The notes: generated by a model from the letters alone, not told the origin. 19,282 bases of DNA from Puniceicoccales bacterium (GCA_031268545.1 JAIRXD010000041.1:1-19282), one strand, 5' to 3'. Positions 1-8,036 are shown, numbered from the stretch's first letter. A program made the numbers and translations.

Positions 1-777
1 CTTACCGCTCTCATTTCCATCATAAAAAAACACCAATTTCCCCATCTGATTCTAGGCAACGGCTCCAATATACTTTTCGATGACGAAGGATTCGCTGGCA
101 TGGTGATAGCCTTGGCAAATAAATTCTGGAAACAAATTCTATGGTCGGATAAAAATACGGTAACTGCATCCGCTGGAACATCTTTGAAAACATTTTGCAA
201 TCAGGTTGCCAACCATGGTTTCATGGATATAATCGGCCTATGTGGCATTCCATCAACCATTGGCGGAGCATTGATAATGAATGCCGGTGCCAATAACATG
301 GAGATTTCTGACCGATTAGTCTCTCTTAAGCTCTTGAATCTCAACGGTGAAATATGCAATTTAAATAAATCTGATTTGCAATTTACTTACAGGTCCGGCA
401 TAGATGCAAAATCTGGCATAATACTATCAGCCCAGTTTCAATTTAAAAATGAAGCACCGGTACAAGAAATAGTGGAGGCATCGAAAAACTTCACTTGCAA
501 GAGATTGTCATCTCAGCCTCAGGATCCTAGCGCCGGCAGTGTATTTAAAAATCCACCAAACCTATCCGCCGGAAAGCTGATCGACGACTGTGGCCTCAAA
601 GGCACCAAGATCGGCGGAGCATCGATTTCACCAAAACATGCCAATTTCATAGTAAATAACGGCAACGCATCCGCAATTGATGTCAAAACTTTGATAAAAA
701 TTGCCCAAGAGCAGGTATATGAAAATCATGGAATTTTTCTTAAACGCGAAATTTTATTGGCATCAGAACTAATTTGA
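1..777 (+). CDS. murB: UDP-N-acetylenolpyruvoylglucosamine reductase, 5' end outside the window
   Basis: MurB is a cytoplasmic FAD enzyme that reduces UDP-GlcNAc-enolpyruvate to UDP-MurNAc with NADPH, the second committed step of peptidoglycan synthesis. The frame is open from base 1, and its first residues already contain the FAD-binding motif LGNGSN (about bases 52-69), so the true start lies upstream and the ATG at 100 is internal. Further family marks are GIPSTIGGALIMNAGA, the FTYRSG segment with the conserved Tyr/Arg, and PSAGSVFKNP, whose Ser is the proton donor. SVFKNP and the short C-terminus suggest the type II form, as in S. aureus. The Glu in LKREILL near the end matches the catalytic Glu. 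malQ follows 22 bases later in the same direction. Identification is secure; only the N-terminal third is missing. Confidence 0.95.
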   Translation, partial: LTALISIIKKHQFPHLILGNGSNILFDDEGFAGMVIALANKFWKQILWSDKNTVTASAGTSLKTFCNQVANHGFMDIIGLCGIPSTIGGALIMNAGANNMEISDRLVSLKLLNLNGEICNLNKSDLQFTYRSGIDAKSGIILSAQFQFKNEAPVQEIVEASKNFTCKRLSSQPQDPSAGSVFKNPPNLSAGKLIDDCGLKGTKIGGASISPKHANFIVNNGNASAIDVKTLIKIAQEQVYENHGIFLKREILLASELI

Positions 778-799
778 TAAGAATTGATAGAAACTCTGG

Positions 800-2290
800 A
801 TGGAACATTTATTCAATTGCCTACAGCAACGCTCCGCAGGAATTTTACATCACCTGACTTGCCTGCCCAGCGATCAAGGTATCGGTTGCCTCGATAGAAA
901 TGCTAAAAATTTTCTAGATTTTTTACAAGAAAGTAAAATAAAATATTGGCAGGTTTGTCCATTATCTCCAACAGGCTATGGCGACTCTCCTTATCAAAGT
1001 ATGTCCAGCTTTGCTGGCAATCCATATTTGATAGATATAGATTATTTTGTAACAGAAAGCTTTCTTTCCAAAGAAGATATAAAACCATTAACAGAACTTC
1101 CAAGAGAACGGGTTGATTTTGCTAAACTTAATAAATTATTCTGGCCCATAATATTCTCGGCCGTGGAAAATTTTCTTAAAAAAAATCCAGACGAAGATTT
1201 TAATAAATTCAAAAAATCAACAAAATGGCTCGATACTTTCTGCAAATTCATGGCCCTAAAAGAATATTTTAATCAAAAGCCCTGGTACCAATGGCCAGCC
1301 GAATTTTTATCTCCAAATACAGAAAAATTTCCAGCGGATGTAATAAAATTATTAAACATACACAAGGCCATACAGTACATTTTTCACAAGCAATTCTCCG
1401 ATTTAAAAAATTATGCCAAGCAAAATGGAATTAAACTGATCGGAGATATTCCAATTTTTCCAGGCCTGGACAGCGCCGATGTCTGGTCCAATAGACAAAT
1501 TTTCATGTTTGATAACGAAAATCGGCCCACACAGGTGGCCGGGGTCCCCCCGGATTACTTCTCAGAATTTGGACAACTTTGGGGAAATCCACTATACAAT
1601 TGGCAAGATTCTAAAAAAATGAATTACAAATGGTGGATGAAACGACTGGAAAGAAATTTCGAACTTTATGATGTAATTCGACTGGACCATTTTCGTGGAT
1701 TTTACAACTTCTGGGCCGTAGCTTTTGGCTCAGAAACCGCCCAAAATGGCTACTGGCTCCCAGGACCAGGCCTAGATTTTTTCAAAGCTATCAAAAAAAA
1801 ATTCTCAAAATTCGAATGCATCGCCGAAAATCTAGGAGATCTGAATCAAGATGTGATTGCAATGCACAAATCCATAGGGTTTCCCGGCATGGCCGTTTTA
1901 CAATTCGCTTTTTCTAATTTTTCAAAAAATTCTTATCTACCACATAATCAACAACAAAATAATGTTATGTATACCGGTACCCATGATAATAATACACTTC
2001 GAGGTTGGTTTAATTCCTTGAATGAAATGGATAAACATAACATTCGGCGTTACGTGAAGTCCGACAATAATTCCATAGTCCAGGCACTCATAAATGAAGC
2101 CTATAAATCAACCTGTAACACAGCCATAATCTGCACCCAGGATATACTCGATCTAGATCACAATGCTAGACTGAATACTCCAGGAACTCAAACAAATAAC
2201 TGGTGCTGGCGTATGACCGAAGATCAATTCTCCACATTGAAAAAATCCACCAATTACCTAAAAGAATTGGCAGAAATTTACGACAGATGA
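800..2290 (+). CDS. malQ: 4-alpha-glucanotransferase (amylomaltase)
   Basis: This is a GH77 amylomaltase that transfers alpha-1,4-glucan segments between maltooligosaccharides in the cytoplasm, so it serves glycogen or maltodextrin turnover. The 496 residues match the usual bacterial length of about 500. The N-terminus has the family pattern RSAGILHHLTCLPSDQGIGC and the PLSPTGYGDSPYQSMSSFAGNPYLI loop is split here as residues 55-63 and 62-78. Catalytic residues are visible: the nucleophile Asp296 in RLDHFRG, the acid/base Glu343 in AENLG, and the transition-state stabiliser Asp396 in GTHDNNTLRGW. It follows murB by 22 bases with no strong Shine-Dalgarno sequence, and its last 13 bases overlap the convergent kdsB gene. 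No other glycogen gene is in the window. It looks intact. Confidence 0.96.
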   Translation: MEHLFNCLQQRSAGILHHLTCLPSDQGIGCLDRNAKNFLDFLQESKIKYWQVCPLSPTGYGDSPYQSMSSFAGNPYLIDIDYFVTESFLSKEDIKPLTELPRERVDFAKLNKLFWPIIFSAVENFLKKNPDEDFNKFKKSTKWLDTFCKFMALKEYFNQKPWYQWPAEFLSPNTEKFPADVIKLLNIHKAIQYIFHKQFSDLKNYAKQNGIKLIGDIPIFPGLDSADVWSNRQIFMFDNENRPTQVAGVPPDYFSEFGQLWGNPLYNWQDSKKMNYKWWMKRLERNFELYDVIRLDHFRGFYNFWAVAFGSETAQNGYWLPGPGLDFFKAIKKKFSKFECIAENLGDLNQDVIAMHKSIGFPGMAVLQFAFSNFSKNSYLPHNQQQNNVMYTGTHDNNTLRGWFNSLNEMDKHNIRRYVKSDNNSIVQALINEAYKSTCNTAIICTQDILDLDHNARLNTPGTQTNNWCWRMTEDQFSTLKKSTNYLKELAEIYDR

Positions 2291-3036
2291 TCCTTGGAAT
2301 TGCTCAAAAATTCTACCGCCTTTTGCATATCTTCAGGATTATTTATCTCGATGGTCGGTCCATTGGCCATCAATGTGCTAATCCTAAAACCATTTTCCAA
2401 AAACCTCAACTGTTCCAATTTTTCAATGTCTTCTAACTTGCTAGGCTTTAATGAATAATATTTCGCCAAAACCTCCCTCGCATAGCCATAGACACCAATA
2501 TGGCCAAGAAAATCATAGGACCCTAGCCATTTCGATCTATCCTTCTCGTCCCGAATAAATGGTATGGTGCTTCTTGAAAAATACATAGCTTCATTGTTGG
2601 AATTAACCACAACTTTTACCAGATTTTGATCAAAAACATCTTCGCTGGCAACAAGTTTAAATACCGGAGTAACTATCTCACATCGATGGGTTTTTATAAA
2701 CTGCACCATCCCGTTCAATACATTCACATCCAAAAGCGGTTCATCAGCCTGGAGATTTATGATAAAATCACCTTCAATCTTATCCAGAGCCGAAGCTATT
2801 CTCTCAGTCCCACAGGAACAATCCGGTGAAGTGACTATCACCTTTGCGCCCCAAGAAGTTACATCCTGCCGAACCTTATCATCATCCACAAGAATGGCCA
2901 CATCGTCAATATCAGTTACTGAACAAGCTTTGTCCCATACACGCCTCAGCACCGGAACTCCACATAAGTCCGCCATGATCTTCCCCGGAAACCGGCTTGA
3001 TGCCCATCTAGCCGGAATGGCAATAACGATACGCAT
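2278..3036 (-). CDS. kdsB: 3-deoxy-manno-octulosonate cytidylyltransferase (CMP-KDO synthetase)
   Basis: KdsB activates KDO with CTP to CMP-KDO, the donor for the first sugars of the LPS inner core, and so marks a Gram-negative envelope. The 252-residue length is typical. The N-terminus shows the nucleotide-binding pattern IPARWASSRFPGK (residues 7-19). CGTERIA and the LQADEPLLD segment with the metal-binding Asp follow, and the C-terminal IEINNPEDMQKA is typical of the family. The ATG at 3036 is preceded by a GAGG motif about 13 bases upstream. The gene lies 19 bases after the small mS38-like gene, so the two are probably co-transcribed. The 3' end overlaps malQ on the other strand by 13 bases, leaving no room for a separate terminator between them. 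Confidence 0.95.
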   Translation of the reverse strand: MRIVIAIPARWASSRFPGKIMADLCGVPVLRRVWDKACSVTDIDDVAILVDDDKVRQDVTSWGAKVIVTSPDCSCGTERIASALDKIEGDFIINLQADEPLLDVNVLNGMVQFIKTHRCEIVTPVFKLVASEDVFDQNLVKVVVNSNNEAMYFSRSTIPFIRDEKDRSKWLGSYDFLGHIGVYGYAREVLAKYYSLKPSKLEDIEKLEQLRFLENGFRISTLMANGPTIEINNPEDMQKAVEFLSNSKDHLS

Positions 3037-3055
3037 AATAAATAAAAAACCTCAA

Positions 3056-3157
3056 CTAGCTTCCCCAGGTTCTTTTCTTATGTCTATTAGACCTAGAACG
3101 CTTACTGCGTTTGTGTTTATTCATCTTTAATCTACGCTTTTTTTTCAAATTACCCAT
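3056..3157 (-). CDS. 33-residue KR-rich protein of the AURKAIP1/COX24 (mS38) type
   Basis: A 33-codon reading frame from ATG 3157 to TAG 3056 encodes a very basic peptide that begins [20 protein letters not shown] and ends [10 protein letters not shown]. It has about 17 Lys/Arg, no acidic residues and no Cys. The [26 protein letters not shown] pattern, divided here into [17 protein letters not shown] and KRTW ends, resembles the short bacterial AURKAIP1/COX24-domain proteins. Their mitochondrial relative mS38 is a small-subunit ribosomal protein. A role bound to ribosomal RNA is therefore likely but inferred. It is first in the kdsB direction, with 19 bases between the two genes, and its size makes it easy for gene finders to miss. 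The family match is from memory of its pattern. Coding status is supported by the clean composition and operon position. Confidence 0.75.
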   Translation of the reverse strand: MGNLKKKRRLKMNKHKRSKRSRSNRHKKRTWGS

Positions 3158-3232
3158 GAGAAAAACTTTATATCCAAATTAACTGCCAATTTAACAACTA
3201 CGAACCCTCAATTTGGAGTAAAGCTTTTTCTT

Positions 3233-3251
3233 ATTATTTTTAGAAAATAAT
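3233..3251. repeat. AT-only inverted repeat in the kdsB/MCE-operon intergenic gap
   Basis: The gap 3158-3326 separates the divergent mS38-like gene and the lipid-transport operon. It holds an 8-base perfect inverted repeat of A/T bases with a TAG loop. No U-run follows that would make it a convincing terminator. It could be an operator or simply chance in AT-rich DNA. I see no strong sigma-70 promoter in either direction in this gap. Confidence 0.25.
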
Positions 3252-3326
3252 CAAAATTTTAGCGTTTTAATCACCATAACACAGGTTATCCTTTACAAAT
3301 CGCCAGATTTAATAAACCTAGGCATA

Positions 3327-4079
3327 TTGCTAACTAAGATTTCAGTCAAAAACTTGACCATGAGCTATGACAGCACCGTCGTGATGAAGGATGTGACTTT
3401 CGACGTGAAACCCGGCGAAATTTTCCTGATAATTGGAGAAAGTGGCTGTGAGAAAAGCACACTACTGAAACATATGATTGGTTTAAAAACCACCAAGCCA
3501 GCCATCATATTTTACGATGGCATAGATTTCATCGATGTGCTAGAGGATTCCAACAAGTCCATCGCCACACAATTTGGCGTGCTCTATCAAAGCGGAGCCC
3601 TATGGAGTTCTATGACATTGGAAGAAAATGTGGCATTGCCTCTCGAAGAATTCACAGATTATTCAAAAGATAAAATCAAAGAAATTGTGAATCATAAACT
3701 TTCACTGGTAGGTCTTGAAAATCATGGAGATCTCTATCCATCAGAAATTTCTGGAGGCATGCGTAAACGCGCCGGTTTGGCCAGAGCAATCTCCATGGAT
3801 CCGGACATATTATTTCTGGATGAACCATCCGCCGGCCTGGATCCAATTAGTGCAAAAAATCTCGATGATCTAATACTTAAAATGCGCAGTACCCTTGGCA
3901 CAACCATGGTAATAGTAACCCACGATTTACATAGTATTTTTACCATCGGAGACAATGCCATATACCTGGATGCGGATTCAAAAAATGTACTAGCCATAGG
4001 ATCTCCAAATCAATTGCTTGAAAATTTTAATACTAAAGTAAGATGCTTCCTAACTCGAGGAGAATTATGTAACAAATGA
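3327..4079 (+). CDS. MlaF-like ABC ATPase of an MCE lipid transporter, with altered Walker A
   Basis: This 250-residue ATPase resembles MlaF, which powers lipid movement between the inner and outer membranes together with the permease MlaE and the MCE protein MlaD. The start is the TTG at 3327, chosen because homology begins at once (ISVKNLTMSYDSTVVMKDVTFDV) and an AGG lies just upstream; the first ATG is at residue 12, inside the conserved strand. Visible motifs are a Q-loop Gln88 (YQSGALW), signature ISGGM at 141-145, Walker B ILFLDE at 161-166 and the switch His199. The Walker A loop reads GESGCEKST (37-45): the invariant Gly before Lys43 is Glu42, encoded by GAG at 3450-3452, one transition from GGG. 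This could abolish ATP binding. The stop overlaps the next gene's start by 4 bases. Confidence 0.9.
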   Translation: MLTKISVKNLTMSYDSTVVMKDVTFDVKPGEIFLIIGESGCEKSTLLKHMIGLKTTKPAIIFYDGIDFIDVLEDSNKSIATQFGVLYQSGALWSSMTLEENVALPLEEFTDYSKDKIKEIVNHKLSLVGLENHGDLYPSEISGGMRKRAGLARAISMDPDILFLDEPSAGLDPISAKNLDDLILKMRSTLGTTMVIVTHDLHSIFTIGDNAIYLDADSKNVLAIGSPNQLLENFNTKVRCFLTRGELCNK

Positions 4080-5077
4080 GTAAAAAATTTAGTTCATTAA
4101 TCACAGGAATATTTGTGGTATGCTCATGTTTTATAATGATAGCATTTATTGTATTATTCTCCAAGGGAAACTTCTTTCGCAGTACCATAGAATTTGCTTT
4201 GTACTTCGATTCATCGTTGAATGGGCTAGATGTGGGCTCCTCGGTAAAATTTAAAGGAGTCACCGTCGGTGTGGTAAAAAAGATATCCATATTCTATGAT
4301 GAAGATAAGGATCTAGCCATCACTCCGGTAATCATCGAAATAGATAACACCATGTTCGATACCGTCGGCAATAAACCCAAAAATGAAGATAATTTGGAAT
4401 TTTACAAAAAGCAAATAAAACAAGGGCTAGCTGCAAAATTGACATTTGAAAGCATTGTAACCGGCAAGTTATTCATAGAATTGGATTATTATGGAGCCAA
4501 AAAAATCCGTACCTTTTCTGCGAATAATACCCAGTATACCCAAATACCAACCACATCTTCCGGCATAGATGAATTTTTAATTGGCACCGAACAGATAATT
4601 AAAAAAATTAGTAAAATTGATTTTATAGGAATTTTTGACAAAATATCATCCATACTTTCGATGGCAGGTCGCATACTCGATGACCTTGATTTAAAATCCA
4701 TGGTTGTCGGAATAACTATGGCAGCGAATTCCATAGATAAAGTATTCAGTTTGCCGGATTTTCCCAAGACTTTAAAGCGCTTCGATAGGACGCTATATTC
4801 GATCGATAGCTTTGTATCAATGCTAAAAACAAAGATAAACCCAGTTTCCGGTGATATCCAATCGATGCTGGCAATATGCAAAACAGCTCTCGAAAAATTC
4901 GGCAATATGTCAGAATCCATAGACTATACGGTTTCCGGGGAATCGAAATTAAAATATGGATTGGGGAATGCTATCCAGGAAATAACACGTGCGGCAAAAT
5001 CATTTAGAGCGCTGGTGGATTATCTGGAGCGAAATCCAAACGCAGTACTTTCAGGAAAATCCAATAAAAAGAAATAA
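4076..5077 (+). CDS. MCE (MlaD-like) domain protein
   Basis: The 333-residue product has one N-terminal membrane helix (about residues 8-29), then an MCE domain at about 37-150. The domain is marked by LNGLDVGSSVKFKGVTVGVV and by QGLAAKLTFESIVTGKLFIELDYY, split here as residues 119-124 and 125-140. MCE proteins form hexameric rings that bind and shuttle phospholipids in the periplasm. A long hydrophilic, probably helical, periplasmic tail follows (about 170-333). It starts 4 bases inside the ATPase gene, so translation is likely coupled, and the lipoprotein gene follows 3 bases after its stop. Length is nearer to PqiB-less, single-MCE proteins of non-proteobacterial Mla systems than to E. coli MlaD (183 residues). 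Confidence 0.9.
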   Translation: MSKKFSSLITGIFVVCSCFIMIAFIVLFSKGNFFRSTIEFALYFDSSLNGLDVGSSVKFKGVTVGVVKKISIFYDEDKDLAITPVIIEIDNTMFDTVGNKPKNEDNLEFYKKQIKQGLAAKLTFESIVTGKLFIELDYYGAKKIRTFSANNTQYTQIPTTSSGIDEFLIGTEQIIKKISKIDFIGIFDKISSILSMAGRILDDLDLKSMVVGITMAANSIDKVFSLPDFPKTLKRFDRTLYSIDSFVSMLKTKINPVSGDIQSMLAICKTALEKFGNMSESIDYTVSGESKLKYGLGNAIQEITRAAKSFRALVDYLERNPNAVLSGKSNKKK

Positions 5078-5080
5078 TTT

Positions 5081-5701
5081 ATGCGCCAGATAAGATATTT
5101 ACTGTTTTTACTTCCGGCTATTTTTGGCGGATGTATGTTTTCACCCATAACTGACTCGACACGATTTTATATAATGGGGATGAAACAAAATGCCCAAACA
5201 ACGAGGCAAGATTGTCCAATTTCCGTTGGTATAGGTAAAATTTCTATACCATCCTATTTGGATAAACCACAGATAGTAACGTTGATTTCCGATAATGAGA
5301 TAGCCCAGGACGAATTCAATCGCTGGGCCGAATCCATAGAAGAATGCATATCCAGGGTGTTACATGAGGAGATTAGTCAAAAATGCGATCAGATAAAAAT
5401 AATGACATTCCCCTTCGATAAGCACCTAGAACTTGACTACAAAGTCAAGCTCGATGTCCATGATTTTCTGCCCAATGAAACTAAAAAGACAATCACCCTA
5501 TTTTGTTATTGGCGGATAACGGATAAAAACCGCAATATGATCATCCGTAGGAACTCGGCAATCGTCGTTAATTACAATCAGGATGAGCAACAACCCGATG
5601 ACAAATACACCTATATAGTCTCTGGGATGGAGCAGGCTGTAATACAACTGAGCACTGAAATATCCGAAGCAATAAGCGCCATTACTTCGGAAAAACAATA
5701 G
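5081..5701 (+). CDS. PqiC-like ABC-transport auxiliary lipoprotein
   Basis: A 206-residue protein with a lipoprotein signal peptide: basic start MRQIR, hydrophobic LLFLLPAIFGG, and a lipobox Cys at residue 18. The mature part begins near the pattern STRFYIMG, followed by ISVGIGKISIPSYLDKPQIV (divided in the protein as PISVGIGKISIP and SYLDKPQIV), which is the hallmark of the PqiC/ABC_trans_aux family. PqiC-type lipoproteins sit on the inner leaflet of the outer membrane and pair with MCE proteins, so the place directly after the MCE gene (3-base gap) supports the call. Overall this points to a lipid-transport operon rather than a detoxification system. The gene ends 13 bases before the end of the convergent MFS gene. 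Confidence 0.8.
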   Translation: MRQIRYLLFLLPAIFGGCMFSPITDSTRFYIMGMKQNAQTTRQDCPISVGIGKISIPSYLDKPQIVTLISDNEIAQDEFNRWAESIEECISRVLHEEISQKCDQIKIMTFPFDKHLELDYKVKLDVHDFLPNETKKTITLFCYWRITDKNRNMIIRRNSAIVVNYNQDEQQPDDKYTYIVSGMEQAVIQLSTEISEAISAITSEKQ

Positions 5702-5714
5702 CCCATTTACGGAT

Positions 5715-6979
5715 TTATTCGGTCTTTATAAATAACGTCATAAAAAATCCCAATATAACCATTAGAGGCATCACTGACATCGCTATTCTGAAATCCATCG
5801 CCGAGTAGCGATTCAATGTAGGCCCAGAATTATTCAACATATCCAATATATAACCTACCAATGGCTGCAATAATCCACCCACAAAAGTCACGATCATATT
5901 GACCACGGCTATGGCGCTACCGCTGGCATATTTGGGGTTGATCTCAAGACTGGCTACAAAACATATCACCTGGGGCGCAGAAACGAATCCAGTCAAAAAT
6001 AATAGTAGCCGAATCTCGCCAAGAGAAATATGATTTAACAGTAATATTATTGCCATGAACAACGGGCACAAAATTGTGCTAAGAATCAGCAGAGATTTTT
6101 TAAACCCAGTTTTATCCGATAAAAATCCCCAAAATGGTGCACCGAATAGCCAGCCGGCATATAACATGGAGGTGACTGAACCAGCCTCACCATTGGGGAT
6201 ATTGACCACAGCTTCGATAAATTCCTTGCCCCAGAGGTCGCCAAAAACCGTAGTGGGCATATATAGCAAACCTCCAACTATTCCAAGCAACCAGGTCTGG
6301 GGATTTTTTATCACCTCGATGAGACCTACCAGAAAATTTTTATCGGAAAATTCCTCAAAATGAGCTTCCTTTCTTTTTTGCTCCCAGACCGGTGTTTTTG
6401 GAACAAACAGCACCAAAACAGTCTTCGAAACTATGCCAAAAATAGCCGAGTAAATCCAACAGGTTCGCCAGCCCACACTGGATACAAAATCAGGTATTAC
6501 CTTCAGCGCCAATATGGCTCCAATGAAACCGATGGCCGTAGTCAATCCGGAGACCAATGATAGCTTTTCCTTGTGAATCCATACGGTCGCCAAATACATA
6601 ACTCCTATGAAGCCAAAGGCCGAACCAAAGCCCATTAAAAATCTGGCAATGGCAAAAATTGCGACAGCATCTATTGGAATTAAAACAGCTGCACAACCAA
6701 TGGTTACAATTAGGCTTGCACAGGCCATGACCACTCTTCCTCCCAATCGATCGAGCATGACACCGGCCGCCAACTGCATCGGAGCATAAACATAGTAATA
6801 AATACCCGATGCCATACCAAAGGTACCAGCACTTACCCCATAGAAAGACTGCATTTCCTGGAGCATTGCTCCGGCGCAACTCTTACAAACAGTTCATAAA
6901 AATAAAAAAAAACCGCCGCTAGCCATACAAACCATGCCATCAATTGGCAAGAATCTTTTGTTTTTTCTATATCATACAT
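5715..6979 (-). pseudogene. MFS transporter, frameshifted after codon 37
   Basis: From ATG 6979, 37 codons encode MYDIEKTKDSCQ followed by LMAWFVWLAAVFFYFYEL and FVRVAPE, which is the usual first membrane helix of this MFS group. The frame then breaks at about 6867-6874. In the next frame, 383 residues run without a stop from AMLQEMQSFYGVSAGTFG to TAA 5715. They carry the MFS motif between helices 2 and 3 (GVMLDRLGGR) and about eleven membrane helices. One missing base, for example GAGCA in place of GAGGCA, explains it; the repaired protein has 421 residues. The total of 1265 bases is one short of a multiple of three. Translation from the internal ATG 6866 would lack helix 1. The substrate is unknown. 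It is the last gene of the long minus-strand run, 59 bases after the ABC ATPase gene. Confidence 0.75.
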
Positions 6980-7038
6980 TTATATCCGATTCAAACTATT
7001 CGATGCCATCGGCTGGGCAAGTAAAATTTTATATATTT

Positions 7039-8013
7039 TTACAATAAATTCTGCTTATCCCAGCACCTTTCCGTAGCTGCTAAAAAAATTTCTTCCAGTG
7101 AGAGTTTTTTTTCTGTCATCTCTAGCAATTTCCATTCACAGCAACGTGAGATTTTTTCCATCATAGGCCATGGATCCAGATCACCATCGATGGCAATGCT
7201 AAACTCATGAATATTAACAGCTATATCAGTATTTATTTCGGAAAAGGAACAACCACTGACGCTGTGTTTAAATTTATCGATGGCACTGATATCGCATAGC
7301 ACTTTGACCTCTATCGATCTATTTTGAATAAATCTATTTCTCAGTTCCGAAATGCTTCCATTGGCAACCAGACTTCCATGGTTCATTATGATTATACGGT
7401 CACAGAGGGCATCGATCTCGGATAGTATATGGCTTGAAATCAGCATTGTTCTCTTTCCCCGAAAGGCTTCGATGAGATCTCTGAAAATTATCATCTGGTG
7501 AGGATCCAGACCTATGGTAGGTTCATCCAATAGGATCAGCTCCGGATTTCCCAGAAAGGCATCAGTAATGCCAATTCTCTGCCTGTAACCCTTTGATAAC
7601 GTGCCTATTATGCGATAGCGGGCTTTCCTAAAAATATCTGTCATGCGCATTAATTTTTCCACATGTAATCTAACCAGATTCGATGGAACACCCTTCAGGG
7701 CTGCCCGTAGTCGAAGAAATTCTCCCACCCTCAATTTCTCTGGCAAGGGATTTTTTTCCGACATAAACCCGATGTATTTTCTAATTATATGGGAATCATA
7801 GGCCACCGAATTTCCACAAATTTCCACATTTCCGCTGGTTGCATCAAGTAATCCGATGATTATATTCAATGCCGTTGACTTACCTGCCCCATTGGGGCCC
7901 AGCAGGCCAACCACTTCACCACTTTCTACGGAAAATGAAACATCATCTATCACGGCCAGGCCATTGTATTTTTTCGTCAATTGCTCAACTTTCAATATGG
8001 GATTGGATGACAT
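7039..8013 (-). CDS. GldA/NatA-type ABC transporter ATP-binding protein
   Basis: The 324-residue ATPase is of the ABC-2 exporter type. Motifs are Walker A GPNGAGKST (39-47), the region MSEKNPLPEKLRVGEFL in place of a classical Q-loop, signature LSKGYRQR (139-146), Walker B LILLDE (159-164) and switch His195. LSKGYRQR and the EKNPL segment are typical of GldA-like ATPases linked to gliding or to auxiliary ABC-2 exporters. The C-terminal 100 residues form the usual regulatory domain. No membrane permease lies next to it: the next gene downstream is the MFS transporter and the one upstream is hldD (23 bases). It must pair with a permease elsewhere or be a leftover. No clear Shine-Dalgarno precedes ATG 8013. 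Confidence 0.88.
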   Translation of the reverse strand: MSSNPILKVEQLTKKYNGLAVIDDVSFSVESGEVVGLLGPNGAGKSTALNIIIGLLDATSGNVEICGNSVAYDSHIIRKYIGFMSEKNPLPEKLRVGEFLRLRAALKGVPSNLVRLHVEKLMRMTDIFRKARYRIIGTLSKGYRQRIGITDAFLGNPELILLDEPTIGLDPHQMIIFRDLIEAFRGKRTMLISSHILSEIDALCDRIIIMNHGSLVANGSISELRNRFIQNRSIEVKVLCDISAIDKFKHSVSGCSFSEINTDIAVNIHEFSIAIDGDLDPWPMMEKISRCCEWKLLEMTEKKLSLEEIFLAATERCWDKQNLL

Positions 8014-8036
8014 AAAACCAATTGTAAATCAATAAT

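Noticed and set aside
2759-3130. 123-codon plus-strand frame across kdsB and the mS38-like gene.
   Set aside because: Antisense to two better supported genes; composition is not protein-like.
3284-3320. Promoter for the lipid-transport operon (TTTACA at 3292-3297).
   Set aside because: No acceptable -10 box lies 16-18 bases downstream; the match is no better than chance in AT-rich DNA.
4489-4920. 143-codon minus-strand frame opposite the MCE gene.
   Set aside because: It mirrors the coding periodicity of the MCE gene and has no independent support.
6490-6879. 129-codon frame on the minus strand inside the MFS gene, rich in Cys and Trp.
   Set aside because: It is a shifted frame of the transporter, starts at a TTG, and has the odd Cys/Trp/His composition of a non-coding frame. 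It does overlap the frameshift point, but the transporter frames explain the region.
6900-6920. T9-A-T5 tract in the MFS first helix as the site of the frameshift.
   Set aside because: On counting the bases, the tract reads in frame as Val-Phe-Phe-Tyr-Phe-Tyr-Glu; the break is downstream, near 6867-6874.
7185-7290. Recurrent ATCGATGG words as a possible uptake or regulatory repeat.
   Set aside because: The copies fall in coding frames at irregular spacing and fit the local preference for Ser-Met/Ile-Asp-type codons; no conserved flanks.
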